Origin: Halocaridina rubra
Taxonomy: Eukaryota > Arthropoda > Malacostraca > Decapoda > Atyidae
Assembly: GCA_037179515.1 (NCBI GenBank)
Contig: JAXCGZ010022646.1
Span: forward strand, 113,501-177,500
Direction: 5' to 3'
DNA: 64,000 bases
Part shown: piece after piece, positions 52,975 through 64,000 of the stretch
How the letters are laid out: the number at the start of each line of letters is the position of its first letter
How positions within the stretch are numbered: the stretch's first letter is position 1
Position numbers and translations under genes: made by a program
Notes under the pieces: generated by a model
Told to the model about the DNA's origin: nothing
What the model saw: only the letters and a program-made list of their open reading frames with translations
Databases searched by the model: none

Positions 52975-53134
52975 ACTTTATGGAAAAAGTAAAATAAAAA
53001 CTACAACAATGGCATGATAGTAGGAATACATCTGTATTAAGAAGGAAATTCTTATGCATTTACTACATACATTATCAATTATGGCAAACACGACTGTATG
53101 ATAGGTGTGTCATAAAGATGACACACACATATCA

Positions 53135-53302
53135 TACCTTAGAAAAGTACTTCCTGGGTGTTCCATGTGTTTTATAAAAGTCAGCTAAATGGGGCAGAGC
53201 AAAGGGACTCGGAATACCTTCCTTCATATTATCCTCCCACAAAAGTCAAGTTTATGATTTGATTCAACCACTCCCCTTATAAAAGGGATTATGGCTTTTA
53301 GG
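53135..53302 (+). repeat. R2 repeat copy
   Basis: Contains GTACTTCCTGGGTGTTCCAT, GGGACTCGGAATACCTTCC and TGATTCAACCACTCCCCTTA. Confidence 0.65.
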
Positions 53303-53477
53303 GATAGATAGTACTGTATAGAAATAGTAACCATAGAATATTATAATGGAGAAACAAGATATGAGAAAAAAAAAATCTACACTAAGTTCTAACTTATATG
53401 CGAAGCATTCAGTAATTCATGTCCTTGCTGAATCAACAACATAATTAGCTCTAAAATCACGGATATCAGTCTAGTAG

Positions 53478-55085
<1,608 letters not shown>

Positions 55086-55690
55086 GCAACAAACGTTTTT
55101 CAATAATGTGGGAGTACAGGGGGCAGCGCCAACTGGTTAGGGTCCGACCAACATTTATTCTACATTAGCTTACGAACTCTGGATGAATAATCTGTTCACT
55201 CCTACCCATAAAGCCCCAGGTTCTCCATTAATTTAATGGGGGGACGAGCATGGCATTCTCTGGAAAATTAGCTAATTTCAGATGGAAATAAAACATTTTC
55301 ATTTGAAGCTCATTTTTACTTTCACACCCGTATCACGCGAAATGAAAGTACAAAGCATTAAAATATATGTAAAATGACAAAAAACAATTTTCAATGACCA
55401 AATCATTTCCTAATTGGTTAGACTGGGGGTAAATTAACCTAATCAACCTATCCAAATCTAACCTAATATTATAAGAGTTCAAGAGATATTTTCCTAATCG
55501 GGTGTGTGAAAGTACATATTTATCCCTTTGAATCAATCAGTCAAGGTAAAAGTCCTTAACTCATATCATGAAATGAACTCGGGAAAAATTTACATTTACG
55601 TCGCCTTTCTCTAGGCAGTCTACAAATATTTACTCCCAAGTATGACACTTATCAGCTGATAATCGTATTTTTATGCTTATTACTCTCTAC

Positions 55691-56010
55691 CTGTCGACCT
55701 TATCTATCCACAAATATCTATAAATGCAAACAACGAAATTCTCTCCTCACCATAAGTGAAAGAACAGCGAAATGCAGATTGGAGAGAGAGAATAAAAAAG
55801 GTTGAGAAAATGAAGCAACAAAACGGGTTCTCTACTCTTTCACAACCATAACAAAACACGAATTTTGCACTCTCTTTCTCTCTCTCTCTCTCTCTTTCTA
55901 TCTCAACCTCCTCCCCCGACAAAGAAGGGAGGGACAAGGAGGCCCCCATCCAACCCACGTGATTATTTGACATTTGGTGATGACGTCACAATACTGTGAC
56001 GTGTTAAAGA
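55691..56010 (-). promoter_or_regulatory. Candidate promoter and non-coding first exon of the ATPase gene
   Basis: Reading minus: a CRE-like half site TGACGT at 55997-56002 (plus), the full CRE TGACGTCA at 55981-55988, and an E-box CACGTG at 55956-55961 in context TCACGTG. A purine-rich stretch with a short GA run follows, then GTCGACAG|GTAGAG, a good splice donor with exon end 55691. Coding exon 1 needs an upstream UTR exon on this strand, and no other promoter-like cluster is obvious. A link over an 11.5-kb intron is inference; the promoter may instead belong to a gene outside the window. Confidence 0.35.
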
Positions 56011-56750
56011 TATAGACAAAAGAGACTAGAAAGAGTTTTATTTCTATTGTTTCTTCAAATATTCGAGAATTTTTAATTAACTGGATTAATATAGCTAAGA
56101 TTTGCTGCGGATTTGAGACACTGTTTTTTTTAATGATATTGACTTAATATCTAGACTTCATGAAAGTTAAGTGAAAGATTAAATTAGCTCTATTTTGGCA
56201 TCAGTCTTAGATTATCAGATCAGTTTAACCCAATTTTACGCTATATTACTTGCCTTAAACGCTAAGATCTTACTTAAGTTCCGCCTCATGTTTTGCTCAG
56301 ATTAATAATTTTGAATTGCTTAATAATTAATCTTCTATTTCAAAATGAAAGGACAAAAACTATTTTTTATATGCAAGAATTAAAAATTGCATTCCCATAG
56401 CGCTATTGAGTTATTTTATATATCTAAACTACTACCCAACACATCTGATATTACGTAACTCTCACTAGCAAGACAGATAACAAAAAAATCCATTGTAAGC
56501 ATTTGTTACACATTTACTGATATATTCAAATCCATAGACAGATATCTAGACTTATTAAAAAACAAATTTATGAAAGCAAAATAAAAATGACGATTTGCCA
56601 TCCCGAAATCCTGTAAGAATAAGATTTTTTTTTTTTCGGTTTCCTTTTCCGGTAATTATTTTTGTCAAATGATCAATTAGGGTGCAATGGATCCTTAAGA
56701 TTATATATTCGAGTTTTATAAAAGTTACATAATTTTCTATTTTGTGTCTT
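56011..56750. other. No gene seen
   Basis: AT-rich, unique; lies just behind the candidate promoter, so it may hold distal control sequence, but I see no recognisable sites. Confidence 0.4.
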
Positions 56751-56775
56751 CATTCCCCAGCTCCAATCTGTCTGT

Positions 56776-56890
56776 GATTACCAAATTGTGCTTACGAGAA
56801 AGAACCCAAAGCTCGTATCTTCCCGTCTCCTGATCGGTTAGTGATACATATCATACTTGTCCTTAAAACTATGGATTGAGATAGCAAGAT
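56776..56890 (-). mobile_element. LINE relic, 3' end
   Basis: Minus-strand copy of the LINE tail and stem-loop (GGAGACGGGAAGATACGAGC), preceding a GA tract. It joins directly to a fragment of the R1 SINE. Confidence 0.75.
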
Positions 56891-56895
56891 TACGT

Positions 56896-56896
<1 letters not shown>

Positions 56897-56948
<52 letters not shown>
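56897..56948. repeat. (GA)n microsatellite
   Basis: ~50 bp between two LINE relics. Confidence 0.95.
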
Positions 56949-56951
<3 letters not shown>

Positions 56952-56970
56952 ATACTAAACTTTCTGTATG

Positions 56971-57520
56971 TAATTACCCTTGCTCGTAACTCCCCGTCTC
57001 TTGGTCGGTTCTGTTTTTGTACTTAGTGATTCTTATCAAACTTGTCCTTAAAATTATGGATTGAGTTAGCATTAACTACCTCCTCGTTTATCGAATTTCA
57101 ATCATCAACTTCTCTTACACTAAAAAAGTACTTCCTTACATCTTGCGAAGAGGTTTTCTTGACTATAACCTCTAGTTCTAGTGCAAGCTATATCAAAATA
57201 TTAAACTCTATCCACACTGTCATAACCATGAAGAAATTTAAAAACCATCACTATATCCCCCTCATTCATCTAGCTTCGAGTGATAGTGAGTCTAATTCCC
57301 TCAGCCTCTCCTCATAACTGAGATTGCATATTTCTGGCACCAGTTTCTTGGCATGTCTTTGAAGTTTTACTAGCTTAACTATGTGCTTTTTCAAGTGTGG
57401 ATTTCAAGAGGGGGCTGCATATTCAAGCTTTGGTCTTACATAGGTTACATAAATATTTCTGAACATTTCCATGGCCATGTGCCTGAAGGTTATCTTTACA
57501 TTTGCTAAGAAAGCATTTTC
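56971..57520 (-). mobile_element. LINE relic, 3' third
   Basis: Minus-strand, about 550 bp, decayed; matches the region from the FRNIYVT block to the 3' stem-loop of copy 1. No open frame remains. Confidence 0.8.
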
Positions 57521-57540
57521 TGACTCTGTGTGTGTGGGGG

Positions 57541-57553
57541 GGAGTGAGTGAGT

Positions 57554-57632
<79 letters not shown>
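57541..57632. repeat. (GAGT)n-(GA)n microsatellite
   Basis: GAGTGAGTGAGTGAG then ~75 bp GA, beside the LINE relic at 56971-57520. Confidence 0.95.
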
Positions 57633-57635
<3 letters not shown>

Positions 57636-57837
57636 AAATGTCAACTACATATTTGAATATCATAAACTCACTGGCTTAAATTGTTGTGTCGAGAAGAAAT
57701 TATCGTTCATAATTGGAAAGTTAATAATACATAAAGTTTGATCAGCCAAAAATTCCAATCAGAGCTAATATACAATTCGAAAGTTCAAGCAATATATGTA
57801 TTGATGACAGAATATATTTTTTTCATTTTTTTTATTT

Positions 57838-57995
57838 TATTTGTCACTACTAGTCTCCATTTGGGGTGGACACAGATGGACTGAAGCTGGGGAACTAAGA
57901 CTGGAAGTCCTTGCTATCGCCCCGTCGTAGGCTCGAATACAGGTCTATTACCTCCCGAGTCAAGTACTCTAGCGAAAACATTACAGCGGGTCCTT
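57838..57995 (-). repeat. R1 SINE copy
   Basis: Reverse-complement R1: CTAGTCTCCATTTGGGGTGG, GACTGAAGCTGGGGAACTAA, CGAGTCAAGTACTCTAGCG. Confidence 0.7.
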
Positions 57996-58044
57996 GCGAC
58001 AGTATTGTACTTTATATGCTAAAACATGTTCTCTATCTTCTGCT

Positions 58045-58620
58045 TTCTCACTCTCACGAGGGGCTGCTGGGCTAGACAAGCCTTCTCCACTTATTTCTGT
58101 CGAACATATTATCCTTTGTTAATCTCTGAGATTCGGAAGAATAGTTAGAGATGTATAATGAATACTCCAGAACGTTCGGAGTAGACGCAGGTATAGCAAA
58201 GAACCATATCTGAAGGAAGGCTTAAAATCGAGCTATTCTGTCCAGTTATATCTTCAGTTGCAGTATCGCAACTGGCGGTAGTGCCATGAACCAACCTACT
58301 ACGTATTCTCTTTGTTTTTAGTTTTTGCTACGCTCAAGTGGGACTGCTGAACTTGACTTGCCTTCTCCACTCACTTCTGTTGAACATATCATCCTTTGTT
58401 AATCTCTTTATTAATTGTGTCACAAAGCACAATGGCCTAATGGGAAAAGGTTGGCACGGTGCAATGGCACAGAGTGCAAGATTTTAATCCTTAGAGGGAC
58501 CACCTCAAGAGGGGGCTTTGGATAGAAGGATGGGACAGGGTATACTCGATTCTTTAAAAATGAGTGTGACACCAGGAAGGGCGTGGGCACCAAGAAAATA
58601 TTTAATAAGAAAAAGTACCA
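58045..58620 (+). repeat. Composite repeat block with R4 fragments
   Basis: A ~90-bp unit (GCCTTCTCCACTTATTTCTG ... CATATTATCCTTTGTTAATC) occurs at 58080-58130 and again at 58350-58405. R4 pieces lie around 58135-58200 and 58563-58610 (GTGTGACACCAGGAAGGGCG). No coding frame. Confidence 0.55.
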
Positions 58621-59019
58621 GTTTAAGGATGAGGCAGAAATAAGAGAAGGATAAAAAAAATATAAAGACAGGCTGAGAGGATAGTCAAAATTGTGAAAAC
58701 ATACAAATGTGGCAGGATGAGTCTCTGAGATGACGATAACTTATTTTTTTTTGAAAGAAGATAAATCATAAAAGTTTTGGAAGATATAAGCAAAAATACT
58801 GTATGCAGCACAGACAAAGAAAAGATGGGACGATGAGCCAACATAAGCATATGGTCTTTACCTAATTCTTTATCTATACGTATCTAAAGGAAGGAGGTCC
58901 TGTAGAATGAGGACCTGACTTTACACAAAATACTGTATCATATCATATAAACAATTTAGTAGTTAAAAAAAAACGAAACTAAAGAATTAGGACCTATGAC
59001 TATTTCAGGTCCAAAGTCT

Positions 59020-60975
59020 TAATGAGTGTAGAGGCAATTTATTAACTACAAAGCAGAGGTCAGGTCTTGTTGCATTCATGATATAAATTAAACTGCCAAA
59101 TATTTGTTTATACAATTTTACATCTGCCAAATCAGAATGATCAATGACTTTATTCAGACCTATCTCACAAGGTGATGATCTATAGGTTTACAATATTACA
59201 TGTCAAATTTAATTAACATATTTCCTACATATCTTGACTGATTCATTTTAATCACGTCACCATCACGTGTGAATTTTATGCCTAAGAAACATGAAATTTC
59301 ACCAAGATCCTTCATTTGGAATTTATAACTCAAAATTACTTTTAACCATTAACAGTAAACAAAGAATTTAAAGCAACTATAATGTCATCTACCCAAATTA
59401 TAATAATTGTCATCTTATTTTTAGTATGTCTGGTATATACACATGTATCTGCAATAGATTGAGACACATTATGTTACAGGAAATAAGAATGCAACATGCT
59501 ATAACAGTTACGGCCACTTTTCTTTAAGCAGTATAGAGATTTCTTTAGTTTACCTACTAATTTCTCACCATTTTCATTTTCTACAACAAAACCTTCTGGC
59601 TTTTCTACATACAGCTCACAATCAATAAGTGCATTTAAAAAAGCAGTTTTGACATCCATTTGATGAATTACTAAGTCATATTGAACAGCTATTTGCATTA
59701 GCATATGAATAGATGTGATGCGTGCTGTGGGAAAGAAAGTTTCATGAAAATCAATGCCTGGTAATTGAAAATTGCCCTTCGCAGCAAATCTAGATTTAAA
59801 TTTTTCATTACCATTTGAGTCAAGTTTTATGCTATAAACCCAGCGACCTCCCACTGGCTTCCTACCTTCTGGTAAAGGTACTGAATAAAAAGTTTAATTT
59901 TCTCTTAAAGCAGTCATCTCATCTTCCATTGCATTTTGCCAAAAATCTGCATTTTTGGAGGTTACAATTTCACGGTAAGTTCTAGGTACGTCAGTTAATG
60001 TATAACAGACATAACTTATGGAGTTTGCAACATCATCTGTTTCATCTCCTACAACAAACTTATCCAAAAATCCAGGTCTTCTACGTTCTCTCTTTAGATA
60101 TCTGTTAAAATTGGTATCAGTATCCAACATGTCATCAAAAAATTAGTGTCATCATTTTGATAATTAATGTCATCATAATTAACATTGTCACTTTCATCAT
60201 TTTGAACAGATTCTGGTTCAATAACAGCATTGTCACAGACATTAGCATGAACAGATTTTAGTTCGGTAACCAAATCATGCCTTCTTGAAATTACATTAAG
60301 TTATATTTCTTCTGGTTTATATATATCAACATTATTTGTGAATCTTACACATCTCACTTTGTTTTTTTATTACATCACATACTGGAAAATAAACAAGATA
60401 GGAAGGACTACCTTTAGCATAACCAACAAAAATTTCTCTTTCACTTCTGGCATTTAACTTTTTTATCTTGTACATAAGCATAACATGTACTACCAAAAAT
60501 GTACATACTACTAACATTTGGTCTTCAACCAGTAAACACTTCATATGGAGTTTTCTTTAGTCTAGCATTGAAACATCTATTCCGTATATAAACAGTAGAC
60601 TTTTTTTTATGATTGTGACACCAGGACGGGTAAAAAAAAAAAATATATATATATATATATAAAATAAAACAGCCCTCATCGGGCCTGGGCACGAAGGATA
60701 AATACATAAAGTAAAGAGAAACAGCGACGGAGAGTTTAATGACTTGTCAGATGTGAAGGGATGATAAAATATGTGTGATGAATATCCAAGAATATTCAGT
60801 GTAGCTGTAGGCATAGACATTATAGCATATGTCCACAAATACTTAGGTAATTTGGATTCAAGCAGCATACATCTGGCCATTTCAAAACTTGACCGCCAAG
60901 GTCTCTCAATTGTTCCATTCTGATGAGGTGAGTAAGGCGCAGATATTTCATGCTTAATAGAATGCTTAATAAGAA
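59020..60975 (-). pseudogene. Ty1/copia pol fragment (integrase to RT), broken
   Basis: Minus order: integrase core end YSPHQNGTIER and EMARCMLLESKLPKYLW (60980-60830), integrase C-terminus (EREIFVGYAKGSPSYLVYFP), a linker, then RT: WVYSIKLDSNGNEKFKSRFA, GIDFHETFFPTAR, HQMDVKTAFLNALIDCELYV, then WVDDIIV near 59400 and KFQMKDLGEISCFLG. Stops and frameshifts are present. It is interrupted by an R4 SINE at 60601-60813. No LTRs seen. Confidence 0.85.
60601..60813 (-). mobile_element. R4 SINE inserted in copia, with 5-bp target duplication
   Basis: Contains the family hallmark (plus strand) TGTGACACCAGGACGGG, then CATCGGGCCTGGGCACGAAG and CTTGTCAGATGTGAAGGGAT. TAGAC flanks it at 60596-60600 and 60814-60818. 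Removing one copy rejoins the copia integrase frame. Confidence 0.78.
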
Positions 60976-61210
60976 GGGACTCAAAGCAATTTATTAACTA
61001 CAAAGCAGAGGTCAGGTCTTGTTGCAGTCATGATATAAATTAAACTGCCAACTATTTTTCTATACAAATTTACATCTGCCATATCAGAATAATCATCAAT
61101 TACTTTATTCAGACCTATCTCACAAGGTGATGATCTAGGTTTACAATCTTGTATGTCAAGTTTATTTCTATACTCTTCACCATCGCCGTCAGTTAATCTC
61201 TAAGTACTTC
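60976..61210 (-). pseudogene. Second Ty1/copia fragment (RT-RNase H connection)
   Basis: Minus frame reads IVGSLIYIMTATRPDLCFVV, the copia connection motif that belongs downstream of RT, yet here it lies upstream of the integrase. The same ~190-bp segment occurs at 59020-59205 in diverged form, so this is a separate or rearranged copy. Confidence 0.8.
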
Positions 61211-61513
61211 AGGGCAAAATTTGACCCACAGATACCTATGTCTACTTCTGCTTGAGGTTGGGGGGGGGAGCTTCACATATCATAATTTGGTAAAGAAATA
61301 CTGTAGTTTGGAGAATATTGCCGTTTTACACATAGACAGGAAATATGTTTTAAAGTACTGGTGTCCCCGCCAGATCCATAAAAAAAAGGGGCAGTGTCCC
61401 GCTAGCAGTGGCTCCTGTCGAATCAGCCATTGCAACATTAGATGTGCGAGGTCTACGCTGAAATAGTATCCTCCCGAGTTCGCGCAAAAATAACATTCCC
61501 GTAGCTCTCGAGT

Positions 61514-61770
<257 letters not shown>

Positions 61771-61837
61771 TTAGGAACTTGTGTATTCATTTAAGTAATA
61801 AAATTACAAATGCATTTCCTACTTATTCTTTTTCCAC

Positions 61838-62075
61838 TACGGCTTTTCCCGCTTATGCAGGGGTCGCTATAATAATAGAGCCGGTTTTACGTCACGGACT
61901 CCCTTTTCTAACAAGGGCTAGGACGGTTGCCTTCTTGCGAAGGACTTGTTTTGGCAAATGTAATCGTTACCCTGAGTACATGCCCTTGCTAACCCCAGAT
62001 CGTAGCGGGGCACGAACCCTCGACCTGCCGCCTGAGAATCGCGGACGCTACCGCTTTGCTACGGTGACTACTACA
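61838..62075 (-). repeat. Second tRNA-derived SINE family, copy 1
   Basis: Minus reading starts with box-A-like GTAGCAAAGCGGTAGCGTCC and box-B-like GGGTTCGTGCCCC, then GGGTTAGCAAGGGCATGTAC, ACAAGTCCTTCGCAAGAAGG and AAAAGGGAGTCCGTGACGTA. Intact tRNA folding not claimed. Confidence 0.72.
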
Positions 62076-62287
62076 AATGCATTTCCTACAGTGACAATTA
62101 TTCACAGTACACTCTACTGTAAGTGTTTCTTAATGGCTATAGCATTAATTTATATTAAATCCATATCTTAATTAGCAAGAATTGTTTAAATTATTGATTA
62201 CGGACTGCGTGTAATGGCATTGTGTGGAGATATTAATAGATATTCTTGTATGTACGGAACATGAGCCTTATAAGAACAGAAAAAGGG

Positions 62288-62435
62288 TTCGCGCCCCGTC
62301 ACGGACTGAGGTTAGTAAGGGCATACACTCAGGGTAACGATTACATCTGCCAAAACAAGTCCTTCGTAAGAAGGCAACCGTCCTAGCCCTTAGTAGAAAA
62401 GGGAGTTCGTGACGTAAAACCGAATCCATCCATCC
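62288..62435 (+). repeat. Second tRNA-derived SINE family, copy 2 (inverted relative to copy 1)
   Basis: Plus reading GGTTCGCGCCCCGTCACGGA, GTTAGTAAGGGCATACACTC, ACAAGTCCTTCGTAAGAAGG; ends in (ATCC)n (CATCCATCCATCC). The box-A half is lost. Confidence 0.72.
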
Positions 62436-62704
62436 ATCCATGCTTGTTGTGTTATTACGGTTGCCATTTTAGCAGGGGCATTGGTAGCATTTTACAGCAG
62501 GCAGCTGCGATGGATGATGTTTATCATGTTCCTGATGTATATTGCACGAAGCTTGGCCAACCATAAAAGGCAATAAGCACTGGAACTGCTGTTGCTCTTA
62601 CAAGTCCCATTTCAGTTAAAGACATTAGTTAGCAATAACAGAATGCAGCTATAGTTGCTTGGGTTAGACATGCCAACAAGAGGTCGAGCAGCGGTGGACT
62701 TTTA

Positions 62705-62981
62705 GGTCGATTTCACACAAATATGACACGTTGCACGTGGCATGCCACGTGGCACACCAGTTGAAAACGAATATCCGTAAATATATGAAACCTTTCACAC
62801 AGAAGTGGCGTGACGTGTCCCATGTGCTACGTGCGACTTGCCTTGCAAATCGCACGTTGAACATGGGATATGTTAAGCCACTTTTGTGTGACAGGTTTCA
62901 TATATTTCCGGATGTTCGTTTTCAACTGGTGTGCCACGTGGCATGCCACGTGCGACGTGCCACTTTGGTGTAAAAGCGGCC
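62705..62981. mobile_element. PIF/Harbinger-like MITE with ~100-bp inverted arms
   Basis: 277 bp, flanked by TTA at 62702-62704 and 62982-62984. The arms match over ~100 bp: CACGTGGCATGCCACGTGGC, ACACCAGTTGAAAACGAA, AATATATGAAACC occur in both orientations. 3-bp TTA target sites are characteristic of PIF/Harbinger. Confidence 0.8.
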
Positions 62982-62989
62982 TTAGGACA

Positions 62990-63375
62990 CAGTTCTCACG
63001 CCTCATTATAAGTCAGAGTGGTTAGGGTTGTAGGAAACATTACTTGAAATCACAATTCATGCAACTTGTTAGCCATTTCGCTGATTCTATTATTTTTTAC
63101 TTAAGCTACTGATTATGAATTTTAATCAGCTTATTCCATGAATTTATTTATTTCACTCTATAAAAAAAACAACATTTATCATTTCACTACACTTTGTCTA
63201 AACAGAATACAATCTTGCTTTTCATGGAGAGGGGTGAATTTTTTTTTAATCTTCACTAAATCATTTTTAAGTGTCCGAATATGTCTCCCCATGTTTCCTA
63301 TTAGAATTTTTAGCATAATTATATAATCTACAAAGGAATCAACAAAGATAGAGTTATATGAGGAAAATAATAAGG
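62990..63375. other. No gene seen
   Basis: AT-rich spacer before the right-edge LINE. Confidence 0.45.
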
Positions 63376-63379
63376 GTAC

Positions 63380-64000
63380 TATTGAAGTAATAACTCAGTT
63401 GTAAACATCACAGGAGAGAAAAAATGGAAGATATTGATTTCGGGGGATTTTAATATTAGGGAGAGAGATCTGACTAATCTTGTACCGTAGTGTGAGAAGG
63501 AATTTTTTGGGGTAAGATTTCAAGATTGTGTACAAGGAAATTCATACACCAACATGTACTGGCACCAAAGGAGGCTAAGGATAGAGATGAGACATTACTG
63601 CTCAATCTAGTATTCACAGGTAATGTGTTGGATAATGGTAAAATTGAGTATGATCAATTAATTGAGAAAAGTGACCACTGTGTGTTGTTGATGGGGTATA
63701 TCATTGAAGATGTTCTGCTTGGGAGTAGGAACACTGAGAAGGAGATGAGGAAGAATTATGCAAAAGGAGATTACAATACAACACTAAATGATCAATTTTC
63801 AGGTATTGACTGGTGGATCATATTTAAAAACAAATAAGTACATGAGATGTACCAAATCTTTAGTGAGGAATATGACAAGGCAGTTAGCTGTTGAATACCA
63901 TCCACCAAAATAGAAGCTATTGATGTTAGGGAGATTTTGTTCAATAATGAGTTTAAGAGAGGTAATGGAGCGATGAGACAAATGCTGGAATAGGTCTAGG
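63380..64000 (+). mobile_element. LINE, endonuclease portion (truncated by window edge, frameshifted)
   Basis: GDFNIRERDL near 63440 is the APE-endonuclease GDFN motif. After frame changes, 63526-63837 carries QHVLAPKEAKDRDETLLLNLVF and EKSDHCVLLM, the SDH end of the endonuclease. It then runs into the linker and ends with the same bases with which the window starts (about 13 identical, then diverged). An older, diverged copy of the family. Confidence 0.82.

Noticed and set aside
55704..55973. 89-codon minus-strand frame as a gene
   Set aside because: It spans the candidate promoter/UTR and a GA run; no domain or signal peptide.
62664..62973. Overlapping frames on both strands
   Set aside because: Arms of the PIF/Harbinger-like MITE read in both directions.

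Overview
This is a eukaryotic nuclear window. It is AT-rich and crowded with long (AT)n, (GA)n and (ATT)n microsatellites, short interspersed repeats, fold-back elements and retrotransposon fragments. That texture, TTAGG-like motifs inside a repeat family, and one multi-exon gene with animal P5B-ATPase features suggest an arthropod, most likely a decapod crustacean. The taxon is an inference, since no marker gene is present.

The only host gene I can support lies on the minus strand. It is an ATP13A2/ATP13A3-like P5B-type (polyamine-transporting) ATPase with 22 exons in any one mRNA and coding sequence from 44129 down to 17973. I placed every exon by hand from GT/AG boundaries and reading phase, and all phases close. 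Exon 11 exists in two alternative, homologous, phase 0-0 versions: 11a (522 nt, with a long Ser/Pro/His-rich extension) and 11b (129 nt). Using 11b gives about 1189 aa, and using 11a gives about 1320 aa. The catalytic set is complete: TGES, PPALP, DKTGTLT, KGAPE, TGDN and GDGAND. A candidate promoter and non-coding first exon (CRE, E-box, splice donor) sits near 55.7-56.0 kb.

Layout: 1-6.4 kb holds a head-to-tail array of one CR1/Rex-like LINE (three longer copies and two tail-only copies). 6.4-17.9 kb is repeat-dominated DNA without a gene, with minisatellites, a 494-bp AT tract, a pogo-like element and fold-back elements. 18-44.1 kb is the ATPase gene; its introns carry about 20 tRNA-like SINE copies, several TTAGG-rich fold-back MITEs and LINE relics. 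44.1-55.7 kb is probable first-intron DNA with a SINE-derived tandem array, a second LINE type beside a 410-bp GA tract, and a 1.6-kb nested inverted repeat. 56-64 kb is intergenic: LINE relics, a rearranged Ty1/copia pol interrupted by a SINE, two inverted SINE copies, a PIF/Harbinger-like MITE, and the endonuclease part of another LINE copy at the right edge.

The main unusual points are the duplicated exon 11, an intronic 99-bp tandem repeat that starts inside exon 9 and multiplies its splice donor, the LINE array that appears to insert into its own tails or AC tracts, and the nested palindrome. Local family names used below: R1 = abundant tRNA-like SINE; R2 and R3 = composite repeats ending in a shared module; R4 = SINE containing 'gtgacaccagg'; R5 = TTAGG-rich fold-back MITE; R6 and R7 = other fold-back elements.
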